Positions 1 through 5,840 of a DNA stretch of 7,038 bases are shown piece by piece. A model generated the notes under the pieces. That model did no database searches. It saw only the letters and a list, made by a program, of their open reading frames with translations, and was not told the DNA's origin. The number at the start of each line of letters is the position of its first letter. The stretch's first letter is position 1. The stretch lies in contig JACDCP010000170.1 of the NCBI GenBank assembly GCA_013817465.1, positions 1 through 7,038 on the forward strand, written 5' to 3'. Origin of the DNA: Gammaproteobacteria bacterium. Its GTDB lineage: Bacteria > Pseudomonadota > Gammaproteobacteria > Steroidobacterales > JACDCP01. The translations under genes were made by a program, and so were the position numbers.

Positions 1-546
1 AAACGCATGCTTGCGTACTCGGCCATCTCGCACGTAGGCTTCCTGCTGCTCGGCTTCCTCGCTGCCACGCCGGAGGGCTATGAGGCGGCGATGTACTACA
101 CGATCGCTTACGTCATCATGGCGAGCGGGGCGTTCGGCATGATCATCCTGCTGAGCCGCCACGGCTTCGAGGCGGACCGGCTCGAGGACTTCCGCGGGTT
201 GAATGCGCGCAGCCCCTGGTTCGCCGCGATGATGCTGATCCTGATGTTCAGCATGGCCGGCGTCCCGCCGTTCCTCGGTTTCTACGCCAAGGTCGCGGTC
301 TTTTCCGCTGCGATCGAGGCCGGGTTTGCCTGGCTGGCCGTGCTCGGCATCGTCTTCGCCGTGGTCGGCGCCTTCTATTATCTGCGCATCGTGAAGCTCA
401 TGTACTTCGATGAGCCGGTCGACGAGGCGCCGTTAGAGGCGGCCCTCGACATGCGCCTGACCCTGAGCGTGAACTCGCTCGCCGTGCTCGCCCTCGGCAT
501 ATTCCCGGGAGGGCTCATCGCGCTGTGTGCGCGCGTGATCGCGTGA
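1..546 (+). CDS. nuoN: NADH-quinone oxidoreductase subunit N, C-terminal part (5' cut by window edge)
   Basis: NuoN is one of the three antiporter-like membrane subunits of respiratory complex I. It lies in the inner membrane and takes part in proton pumping coupled to NADH:quinone electron transfer. The reading frame is open from base 1, so this is the last 181 residues of a protein usually about 480-490 long. Family landmarks visible here are KRMLAYSAISHVGFLLLG at the left edge (E. coli has a very similar KRLLAYSSIAHLG stretch), the motif SMAGVPPFLGFYAK around fragment residues 84-97, and GAFYYLRIVKLMYF around 123-136. The lysine in FYAK (codon 289-291) sits where NuoN/NuoL/NuoM proteins carry a conserved membrane lysine of the proton path. 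Most of the fragment is hydrophobic, with several predicted membrane helices, and it ends in the hydrophobic tail GGLIALCARVIA. The stop is TGA at 544-546. It is the last nuo gene, since an inverted repeat and then the metY promoter follow. Confidence 0.95.
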   Translation, partial: KRMLAYSAISHVGFLLLGFLAATPEGYEAAMYYTIAYVIMASGAFGMIILLSRHGFEADRLEDFRGLNARSPWFAAMMLILMFSMAGVPPFLGFYAKVAVFSAAIEAGFAWLAVLGIVFAVVGAFYYLRIVKLMYFDEPVDEAPLEAALDMRLTLSVNSLAVLALGIFPGGLIALCARVIA

Positions 547-553
547 CGCACTC

Positions 554-605
554 GAAATGGGGACATTCCTGATTTTCGGATGAAAATCAGGAATGTCCCC
601 ATTTC
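554..605. repeat. Perfect palindromic repeat, copy 1 (24-bp stem, 4-bp loop)
   Basis: Bases 554-577 are the exact reverse complement of 582-605, with only GGAT (578-581) between them. The core arm GGGGACATTCCTGA recurs in copy 2 at 6722-6735. The element starts 8 bases after the nuoN stop codon. In RNA it would form a very stable hairpin at the end of the nuo transcript, but no T-run follows (the flank is CCCCGAGG), so it is not a standard intrinsic terminator. A 3'-end stabiliser or mobile palindromic element (REP- or MITE-like) is more likely. Its palindromic form and occurrence at gene ends resemble elements moved by REP-associated tyrosine transposases (RAYT). That family link is inference, and no transposase gene lies in the window. 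Confidence 0.9.
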
Positions 606-624
606 CCCGAGGGCCGTAATCGGC

Positions 625-654
625 TTGTACCGGGGCGGCGGAGTTTAGTACAAT
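625..654 (+). promoter_or_regulatory. Probable sigma70-type promoter of the metY-rimP-nusA-infB operon
   Basis: A -35-like TTGTAC (625-630) is followed after 18 bases by TACAAT (649-654), which differs from TATAAT at one position. The predicted start of transcription is near 661, about 7 bases before the mature tRNA 5' end. The segment between the -10 box and the predicted start (CACCGGC) is GC-rich, as is typical of stable-RNA promoters under stringent control. Its position between the nuoN hairpin and the tRNA fits a primary operon promoter. The -35 match is only moderate. Confidence 0.7.
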
Positions 655-667
655 CACCGGCTGCGGA

Positions 668-744
668 TGCGGGGTGGAGCAGTCTGGCAGCTCGTCGGGC
701 TCATAACCCGAAGGTCGCAGGTTCAAATCCTGCCCCCGCTACCA
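668..744 (+). tRNA. metY: Initiator tRNA-fMet (anticodon CAU), metY type
   Basis: The 77-nt gene folds into a full cloverleaf with an encoded CCA end (742-744), discriminator A at 741 and anticodon CAT at 702-704. Initiator hallmarks are visible: no Watson-Crick pair at 1:72 (T668 opposite T740), three consecutive G-C pairs next to the anticodon loop (GGG...CCC), and a purine-pyrimidine 11:24 pair (A678-T692) where elongators have the reverse. The extra base at 17a matches the E. coli initiator length, and position 46 is G. The missing 1:72 pair lets formyltransferase recognise the charged tRNA and protects it from peptidyl-tRNA hydrolase. E. coli has C1-A72 here, so U1-U72 is a variation. 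The gene is the first of the operon that also encodes IF2, which binds fMet-tRNA on the ribosome. There is a putative promoter upstream and a terminator downstream. Confidence 0.97.
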
Positions 745-766
745 ACCAGGCCCCGGCAGCCTCGTT

Positions 767-810
767 TGGCTTGTTCTGGCTTGTTTCGGCTGGTTTCGAA
801 TGGTTTCGAA
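767..810 (+). repeat. Degenerate 10-bp tandem repeats in the tRNA-rimP leader
   Basis: TGGCTTGTTC (767-776) is followed directly by TGGCTTGTTT (777-786), then CGGC, then two exact copies of TGGTTTCGAA (791-800 and 801-810). The run is T/G-rich and lies between the tRNA 3' end and its terminator. It may be slippage-derived filler in the 3' trailer of the tRNA precursor. No function is evident. Confidence 0.6.
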
Positions 811-811
811 A

Positions 812-833
812 GAGCCCCCGCTGGGGCTTTTTT
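812..833 (+). terminator. Intrinsic terminator downstream of metY
   Basis: A 6-bp GC-rich stem AGCCCC (813-818) / GGGGCT (823-828) with loop CGCT is followed by a run of T's to 833. This is a canonical Rho-independent terminator about 70 bases after the tRNA. In E. coli partial readthrough at such terminators after metY lets polymerase continue into rimP-nusA-infB. The same role is inferred here because no separate promoter is obvious between 745 and 928. Confidence 0.88.
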
Positions 834-845
834 CGTTTCCGGGCG

Positions 846-880
846 GGCCGGTGGAGAAATGCGAGGCGGCCGGCGGAGAA
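846..880 (+). repeat. Paired 13-bp direct repeat in the rimP leader
   Basis: GGCCGGTGGAGAA (846-858) recurs as GGCCGGCGGAGAA (868-880) with one difference and a 22-bp period. Both copies contain GGCCG, which is complementary to CGGCC (896-900) in the 3' arm of the hairpin that follows, and the first can pair over six bases (GGGCCG 845-850 with CGGCCC 896-901). Competing pairing that opens the terminator is a speculation from base complementarity only. Confidence 0.5.
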
Positions 881-884
881 GAAC

Positions 885-912
885 AAGTGGGCCTACGGCC
901 CACTTTTTGTTT
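885..912 (+). terminator. Terminator-like attenuator hairpin in the rimP leader
   Basis: AAGTGGGCC (885-893) pairs over nine bases with GGCCCACTT (897-905) around a 3-nt loop TAC, and the 3' arm runs into TTTTTGTTT (904-912). It ends only 16 bases before the rimP start codon, so it controls entry into the operon rather than closing a gene. A premature-terminator motif upstream of rimP has been described in gammaproteobacteria (the rimP leader), and NusA is known in E. coli to repress its own operon through termination in this leader. Which signal relieves termination here is not visible. Confidence 0.82.
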
Positions 913-928
913 GCGAGGTGGCCTGAAG

Positions 929-1378
929 ATGACGCGTGAAGAGCTCCTCGAGCTGCTGGAGCCGGCGGTGGCGGCGCTCGGTTATGAGCTCGTTGACGTG
1001 GAAGTGCGCGTGGGCGGGCCGAACGGCCTGCTGCGGCTTTTCATCGACAAGGCGGGCGGCGTGAATCTGGCCGACTGCGAGCGCGTCAGCCGCCAGATCG
1101 GTGCGCTGCTGGATGCCGAGGATCCGATCCCGGGTCGCTACGCGCTCGAGGTTTCATCGCCTGGCCTCGATCGCCGGCTCACACGGCGCGCGGATTTCGA
1201 GCGTTTCGCCGGGCGACTCGTGCGGCTGCGCGCGCGGTCACCCATTGGCGGCCAGCGGCGCTTCAAGGGCAGATTGCAGGGCATGGTGGGCGAGGAGATC
1301 GTCATCGAGATCGATGCCGAAGAAATACGACTGCCGTTCAACGACATTGACCAGGCGCGTCTGGTGCCTGAGCTTTGA
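929..1378 (+). CDS. rimP: Ribosome maturation factor RimP
   Basis: RimP (formerly YhbC) is a cytoplasmic assembly factor that binds the 30S precursor and promotes S12 incorporation and formation of the central pseudoknot region. The protein has 149 residues, the normal family length of about 150. Diagnostic stretches are ALGYELVDVEV (residues 16-26), LLRLFID (34-40), CERVSRQIGALLD (50-62) and the family signature YALEVSSPGLDRRL (71-84). The C-terminal part (about 90-149) is the SH3-like domain, with RFKGRLQGM and an IRLPF strand. The ATG at 929 was chosen because it gives the family N terminus and is preceded by GAGGTG (915-920) at 8 bases. An in-frame upstream ATG at 800 would read through both terminator hairpins and is not credible. 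It sits directly behind the attenuator hairpin and 14 bases before nusA. Confidence 0.96.
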   Translation: MTREELLELLEPAVAALGYELVDVEVRVGGPNGLLRLFIDKAGGVNLADCERVSRQIGALLDAEDPIPGRYALEVSSPGLDRRLTRRADFERFAGRLVRLRARSPIGGQRRFKGRLQGMVGEEIVIEIDAEEIRLPFNDIDQARLVPEL

Positions 1379-1392
1379 GCAGGCTTGATGCT

Positions 1393-2901
1393 ATGACCAA
1401 AGAAATACTTCTGGTTGCCGAAGCTGTCTCCAACGAGAAGGGCGTCGACAAAGAGATCATCTTCGAGGCCATCGAGGCAGCGCTGGCTTCGGCTACGCGC
1501 AAGCGGCACGGAGACGACATCGACGTGCGCGTCGCCATCGATCGCAAGTCGGGCGACTACGACACGTTCCGGCGCTGGCTGGTCTTCGCTGACGATTCGA
1601 CCGAGCTCGAGTTTCCGGATCGCGAGCTGCGCCTGGAGGACGCCGCCGACATCGATCCCGCGGCGGAGCCTGGCGGCTACGTCGAGGTACCGATGGAGTC
1701 GGTCGATTTCGGCCGCATCGCCGCGCAGACGGCCAAGCAGGTGATCGTGCAGAAAGTGCGCGAGGCAGAACGCGCACAGGTCGTCGAGGAATATACGGAC
1801 CGGCTCGGCGAGCTGGTCGGCGGCAACGTCAAGCGCGTCGACCGCAACGGCGTGTATGTGGATCTCGGCGCCAACGCGGAAGGTTTCATCTCGCGCGAGG
1901 ATCTGATTCCGCGCGAACCGACGCGCCCGCAGGACCGCATCAAGGGCTATTTGCGAGAAGTTCGCTCCGAGCTCAGGGGGCCGCAGCTTTTTCTTACCCG
2001 CACTTCGCCCGAATTCCTGGTCGAGCTGTTCAAGCTCGAGGTGCCCGAAGTCGGGCAGGGCCTCATCGAGATCCTGCGAGCGGCCCGCGATCCCGGCTTG
2101 CGCGCGAAGATCGCAGTGAAGAGCAATGATCCGCGGATCGACCCGGTCGGCGCCTGCGTCGGCATGCGCGGCTCGCGCGTGCAGGCGGTCTCGAACGAGC
2201 TGGCCGGGGAGCGCGTGGACATCATTTTGTGGGACGAGAATCCAGCCCAGTTCGTCATCAATGCCATGTCCCCCGCCGAGGTCGTGTCCATCGTCGTCGA
2301 CGAGGAATCGCACAGCATGGATATCGCCGTGGCTGAGGACAAGCTGTCGCAGGCGATCGGCCGCGGCGGGCAGAACATCCGGCTGGCGAGCGAGCTGACC
2401 GGCTGGGAGCTCAACGTAATGACAGAAACCGACGCCGAGGAGAAGAGCGAAAGCGAGTCGAAGCAGGTGCTGGACATGTTCCGCAAACAGCTCGACGTCG
2501 ACGAGGAGGTGGCCATGATCCTCGTGCAGGAGGGCTTCTCGACTGTCGAGGAAGTCGCCTACGTGCCGGCGGGCGAGCTCGTGTCGATCGAGGAGTTCGA
2601 CGAGGACATCGTCAATGAGCTGCGCAATCGCGCGCGGGACGTGTTGCTGACGCAGGCTATCGTCCGCGAGGAAAAGATCGACGAGGCCGAGCCGGCCGAG
2701 GACCTGTTGTCACTGGCAGGCATGGACCGCGAGCTGGCCTTCGTGCTGGCGAGCCAGGGCGTGGTCACGCGTGAGGATCTCGCCGAGCAGGCGGTGGACG
2801 ATCTCGCCGCGGTCGAGAACCTCGACCCGGAACGGGCCGCCGAGTTGATCATGGCGGCCCGCGCGCATTGGTTCGAGCAGGAGGAAAAGGAGTCCGCATG
2901 A
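1393..2901 (+). CDS. nusA: Transcription termination/antitermination protein NusA
   Basis: NusA binds the RNA polymerase flap and nascent RNA. It promotes pausing and intrinsic termination and takes part in rRNA antitermination complexes. The 502-residue product matches the gammaproteobacterial form (E. coli 495). Domains in order are the polymerase-binding N-terminal domain (about 1-130, starting MTKEILLVAEAVSNEKGV), the S1 domain (about 138-200, GNVKRVDRNGVYVDLGANAE), KH1 (about 230-290, with GMRG at 257-260), KH2 (about 305-346, with GRGG at 323-326), and two helix-hairpin-helix acidic repeats (about 362-430 and 437-500). The second acidic repeat in E. coli contacts the alpha subunit C-terminal domain. 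ATG 1393 gives the conserved N terminus, while a TTG at 1375 in frame overlaps rimP and adds six residues without family support. The ribosome binding site is weak (AGG at 1381-1383), so coupling to rimP translation is likely. Autoregulation through the leader terminators is known in E. coli and inferred here. Confidence 0.97.
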   Translation: MTKEILLVAEAVSNEKGVDKEIIFEAIEAALASATRKRHGDDIDVRVAIDRKSGDYDTFRRWLVFADDSTELEFPDRELRLEDAADIDPAAEPGGYVEVPMESVDFGRIAAQTAKQVIVQKVREAERAQVVEEYTDRLGELVGGNVKRVDRNGVYVDLGANAEGFISREDLIPREPTRPQDRIKGYLREVRSELRGPQLFLTRTSPEFLVELFKLEVPEVGQGLIEILRAARDPGLRAKIAVKSNDPRIDPVGACVGMRGSRVQAVSNELAGERVDIILWDENPAQFVINAMSPAEVVSIVVDEESHSMDIAVAEDKLSQAIGRGGQNIRLASELTGWELNVMTETDAEEKSESESKQVLDMFRKQLDVDEEVAMILVQEGFSTVEEVAYVPAGELVSIEEFDEDIVNELRNRARDVLLTQAIVREEKIDEAEPAEDLLSLAGMDRELAFVLASQGVVTREDLAEQAVDDLAAVENLDPERAAELIMAARAHWFEQEEKESA

Positions 2902-2919
2902 CCGTCTTTTCTTTCTGTA

Positions 2920-2947
2920 ATCTGTCGTCGGTCATCTGTCGTCTGAG
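2920..2947 (+). repeat. Short direct repeat in the 60-nt nusA-infB spacer
   Basis: ATCTGTCGTC occurs at 2920-2929 and again at 2934-2943, a 14-bp period, after a T/C-rich stretch (CTTTTCTTTCTGTAATC). It stands out because the other junctions between protein genes of this operon, up to truB, are 14 nt or overlap. It does not form a hairpin and lacks terminator features. The repeat may be the remnant of an inserted dispersed repeat, which cannot be judged without the rest of the genome. The infB ribosome binding site GGAG (2951-2954) follows it. Confidence 0.6.
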
Positions 2948-2961
2948 CGCGGAGCAGGCCA

Positions 2962-5466
2962 ATGGCTGATGTCACCGTTACACAGTTCGCCGAAGTCCTC
3001 AAGGTGCCGGTCGACCGATTGCTGAGCCAGCTCGATGAGGCCGGCATCAAGATCGACAGTGCCGACGCCATGATCAGCGAAGACGCCAAGCTGGAGTTGC
3101 TCACGCATCTGCGCCGCAGCCACGGCCGGCAGACTGACGCACTGACCGCCGCGCCGCGGAAGATCACGCTGAAGCGCAAATCCTTGAGCGAGCTTCGCTT
3201 GTCGGGCGGTCAGGGCCGGGCGCGCACCGTCAACGTCGAGGTGCGGCGCAAGCGGACCTATATCAAGCGTGACGTGCTCAAGGAAGAAGCGCGCAAGCAG
3301 CAGGAGGTCCTGGACCAGCAACGCGAGGCCGAGGAGGAGAAACGCCGCGCGGGGGAACGTCAGGAGCAGGAGCTGCGCGATCGTGAACGCGTGCAGGTCG
3401 AAAGCCAGCGCCAGGTCGAGCAGGAGCAGCAGCGCCTGCGCGCCGATGAAGAGGCGCGCGAGCGCGCCGAAACGGAGGCGCGCGAGCGTACCGAGCGTGA
3501 GCGCAAACAGCAGGAGGAAGCGCGGGCTACGCGTGAAAAACAGGAGCGGGAAAAGAAGGAGCGTGACGCCAAGCGCACGCGCTACGGGCGCAAGGAACTG
3601 CACGTTGCCGGCGACAAGAGCGGCCGGCGGCGCAAAAAGAAGACGCGCCGGCGGGCTATGCCGGTCAGCGTGGATCCGCGGCACGGCTTTGAGAAGCCGA
3701 CCGCACCCGTGGTGCGCGAGGTGACCATTCCCGAAACGGTGTCGGTTGCGGAGCTGGCGTCGAAGATGGCAGTGAAGGCCACCGAGGTCATCAAGGCGAT
3801 GATGAACATGGGCGCCATGGTGACCATCAATCAGGTCATCGACCAGGACACCGCCGTCATCGTCGTCGAGGAAATGGGGCACACCGCCCGGCCGCTCAAG
3901 GAACGGGCGCTCGAGGACGAGATGCAGTTGGCGTCCGAAGCGGAAGGCAATGCAGTGCCGCGTCCGCCCGTCGTCACCATCATGGGCCATGTCGATCACG
4001 GCAAGACTTCGCTTCTCGATTACATCCGGCGCACGAAGGTGACGGCCGGGGAAGCGGGCGGCATCACGCAGCATATCGGCGCCTACCGCGTGGCTACGGA
4101 GAAAGGCAACATCACGTTTCTCGATACGCCGGGTCACGCCGCATTTACTGCCATGCGCGCGCGGGGCGCGCAGGTTACGGATATCGTCGTGCTCGTCGTG
4201 GGCGCGGACGACGGCGTCATGCCGCAGACCGTCGAGGCTATCCAGCACGCGCGGGCTGCCGAAGTCCCCATCATCGTTGCGGTGAACAAGATCGACAAAG
4301 AGGATGCGGATCCCGAGCGCGTGCGCCACGGCCTGGCGCAGCACGAGATCATTCCCGAGGATTGGGGCGGCGACACCCTGTTCGTGAACGTCTCGGCGAA
4401 GACCGGGCAGGGCGTCGATTCGCTGCTCGATGCGATCCTGTTGCAGGCCGACGTGCTGGAGCTGGATGCTATAGCAGACGGGCCGGCATCAGGCGTCGTC
4501 ATCGAATCGAGCCTCGAGACCGGACGCGGCGCGGTGGTGACCGTGCTGGTCAATCGCGGCCTGCTCAAGCTCGGCGACCCCATTCTCGCCGGCCAGGAAT
4601 TCGGCCGTGTGCGCGCCATGTTCGACGAGGCGGGCTTGCCGCTCACCGAGGCCGGTCCGGCCGTGCCGGCCGTCGTGCTCGGCCTGTCGGGGACGCCGAA
4701 CGCCGGTGACGACATGCTCGTGCCGGAGAGCGAAAAGAAGGCCCGCGAGGTGGCGGCCTGGCGCAGCGGCAAGCTGCGCGACGTGAAGCTCGCCAAGCAA
4801 CAAGTGGCCAGCCTCGAGGATGTCTTCTCCCAGATGCAGGCCGGCAGGGCGGACTCGGTGCAGCTCCTGATCAAGGCGGACGTGCAGGGCAGCGCCGAGG
4901 CGTTGCAGGACGCCCTGACCAGGATTTCCACGGATGAGATCAGGGTCAAGGTCATCTCGGCAGGCGTCGGCGGCATCACCGAGTCGGATGTCAATCTCGC
5001 CGCCGCATCCAACGCCCGGATCATCGGCTTCAATGTTCGCGCCGACAGCGCTGCGCGCAGTGCAGTCAAGGAGAGCGGCGTAGACGTTCGCTACTACAGC
5101 GTCATTTACGAGGCGATCGACGACGTGAAGGCAGCGGTCAGCGGCATGCTGGCGCCGGAGATCCGCGAAAAGATCGTCGGTCTCGCCGAGGTCCGGGAAG
5201 TGTTTCGCTCGCCGAAGCTCGGCGCGGTGGCGGGCTGCATGGTCAACGAAGGCTATGTTCGTCGCGCGAGCCCGATACGCGTTCTGCGCGATAATGTCGT
5301 TATTTATGAAGGCGAGCTCGAGTCGCTGCGACGCTTCAAGGATGACGTCAACGAAGTGCGCGCAGGAACGGAATGCGGAATCGGCGTGCGCAACTACAAT
5401 GACGTCCAGGTCGGCGATCAGGTCGAGTGCTACGAGCGCGTCGAGGTTGCACGGACCGTAGAGTAA
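2962..5466 (+). CDS. infB: Translation initiation factor IF-2
   Basis: IF2 is the GTPase that brings fMet-tRNA to the 30S subunit and promotes 50S joining. The product has 834 residues (E. coli 890). In order: an IF2_N domain (1-52, MADVTVTQFAEVLKVPVDRL), a basic segment with KITLKRKSLSELRL and VNVEVRRKRTYIKR (67-103), a highly charged Glu/Arg/Gln helix-like linker (about 104-205), a lysine/arginine patch RRRKKKTRRR (222-231), a second IF2_N domain (about 252-310), and the G domain. GTPase motifs are G1 GHVDHGKT (342-349), G2 GGITQHIGAY (366-375), G3 DTPGH (388-392), G4 NKID (442-445) and G5 SAK (478-480). Domains II to IV follow, ending with IRVLRDNVVIYEGELESLRR and the C2 domain that binds formyl-methionyl-tRNA. 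The start ATG has GGAG 7 bases upstream. The TAA stop shares its last A with the rbfA ATG. All catalytic motifs are intact. Confidence 0.98.
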   Translation: MADVTVTQFAEVLKVPVDRLLSQLDEAGIKIDSADAMISEDAKLELLTHLRRSHGRQTDALTAAPRKITLKRKSLSELRLSGGQGRARTVNVEVRRKRTYIKRDVLKEEARKQQEVLDQQREAEEEKRRAGERQEQELRDRERVQVESQRQVEQEQQRLRADEEARERAETEARERTERERKQQEEARATREKQEREKKERDAKRTRYGRKELHVAGDKSGRRRKKKTRRRAMPVSVDPRHGFEKPTAPVVREVTIPETVSVAELASKMAVKATEVIKAMMNMGAMVTINQVIDQDTAVIVVEEMGHTARPLKERALEDEMQLASEAEGNAVPRPPVVTIMGHVDHGKTSLLDYIRRTKVTAGEAGGITQHIGAYRVATEKGNITFLDTPGHAAFTAMRARGAQVTDIVVLVVGADDGVMPQTVEAIQHARAAEVPIIVAVNKIDKEDADPERVRHGLAQHEIIPEDWGGDTLFVNVSAKTGQGVDSLLDAILLQADVLELDAIADGPASGVVIESSLETGRGAVVTVLVNRGLLKLGDPILAGQEFGRVRAMFDEAGLPLTEAGPAVPAVVLGLSGTPNAGDDMLVPESEKKAREVAAWRSGKLRDVKLAKQQVASLEDVFSQMQAGRADSVQLLIKADVQGSAEALQDALTRISTDEIRVKVISAGVGGITESDVNLAAASNARIIGFNVRADSAARSAVKESGVDVRYYSVIYEAIDDVKAAVSGMLAPEIREKIVGLAEVREVFRSPKLGAVAGCMVNEGYVRRASPIRVLRDNVVIYEGELESLRRFKDDVNEVRAGTECGIGVRNYNDVQVGDQVECYERVEVARTVE

Positions 5467-5840
5467 TGCCGAGAGAATTTCCTCGCAGCCAGCGCCTCGG
5501 CGGACAGATTCTGCGCAGCCTGAGCGAGCTGATCCGCGGCGAGATCGAAGATCCGCGCCTGCAGTCGGTCACTCTGACGGAAGTGAAAGTCTCGCGCGAT
5601 TTGAGCCATGCGCGTGTCTACTTCGGGCTTTTCGATCCGGGGCAGGACGTCGAAGCGGCTCAGGCAGGCCTGGGCAGCGCCGCCGGATTCCTGCGCGCCC
5701 GGCTGGCGCAGGCGCTGACCGTCAGGCACGTGCCCGAGCTGCATTTCGAATACGATCAGAGCGCAGCCCGTGGTGCGCGCCTGGATGCACTGATCGCCGA
5801 GGCAGTCGGCCGCGACAAGACCGGCGGCTCCGGTGACTGA
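5466..5840 (+). CDS. rbfA: 30S ribosome-binding factor RbfA
   Basis: RbfA is a small KH-fold assembly factor that binds 16S rRNA in the 30S precursor and helps 5' end maturation and cold adaptation. The product has 124 residues, the usual range being about 115-135. Recognisable family stretches are the N-terminal RSQRLGGQILRSLSELI (7-23), DPRLQSVTLTEVKVSRDLSH (29-48), ARVYF (49-53), and the second half of the KH domain AGFLRARLAQALTVRHVPEL (73-92) followed by FEYDQS. The ATG at 5466 overlaps the infB stop in the arrangement TAATG, so translation is probably coupled. An upstream in-frame start at 5427 inside infB would add 13 residues without family support. The last eight bases overlap the start of truB. 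Confidence 0.96.
   Translation: MPREFPRSQRLGGQILRSLSELIRGEIEDPRLQSVTLTEVKVSRDLSHARVYFGLFDPGQDVEAAQAGLGSAAGFLRARLAQALTVRHVPELHFEYDQSAARGARLDALIAEAVGRDKTGGSGD

Noticed and set aside
554..605. Palindromic repeat as a CRISPR unit
   Set aside because: Only two copies exist, more than 6 kb apart, with no regular spacers and no cas genes.
800..928. Upstream in-frame ATG extension of rimP from 800
   Set aside because: It would pass through two terminator hairpins, adds residues not found in RimP proteins, and the ATG at 929 has a good ribosome binding site.
1138..2313. A 391-codon open frame on the minus strand opposite rimP and nusA
   Set aside because: It spans the 3' part of rimP and most of nusA on the opposite strand, shows no family features and is explained by codon bias of the real genes.
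3274..3579. Glu/Arg/Gln-rich stretch in infB seen as a possible tandem repeat or foreign insertion
   Set aside because: Codons are varied with no fixed repeat period, and a long charged linker between the N-terminal and G domains is normal for IF2 of gammaproteobacteria.
3658..3660. Possible internal translation start of infB giving a shorter IF2 isoform
   Set aside because: E. coli makes shorter IF2 forms from internal starts, and an ATG at codon 233 precedes the second IF2_N domain, but no convincing Shine-Dalgarno sequence lies at the right distance, so it is not called.
2932..4344. A 470-codon open frame on the minus strand opposite infB
   Set aside because: It lies fully antisense to the clearly conserved infB frame, its translation is rich in low-complexity Arg/Leu/His/Asp stretches with no recognisable domain, and long antisense frames are expected in GC-rich genes.
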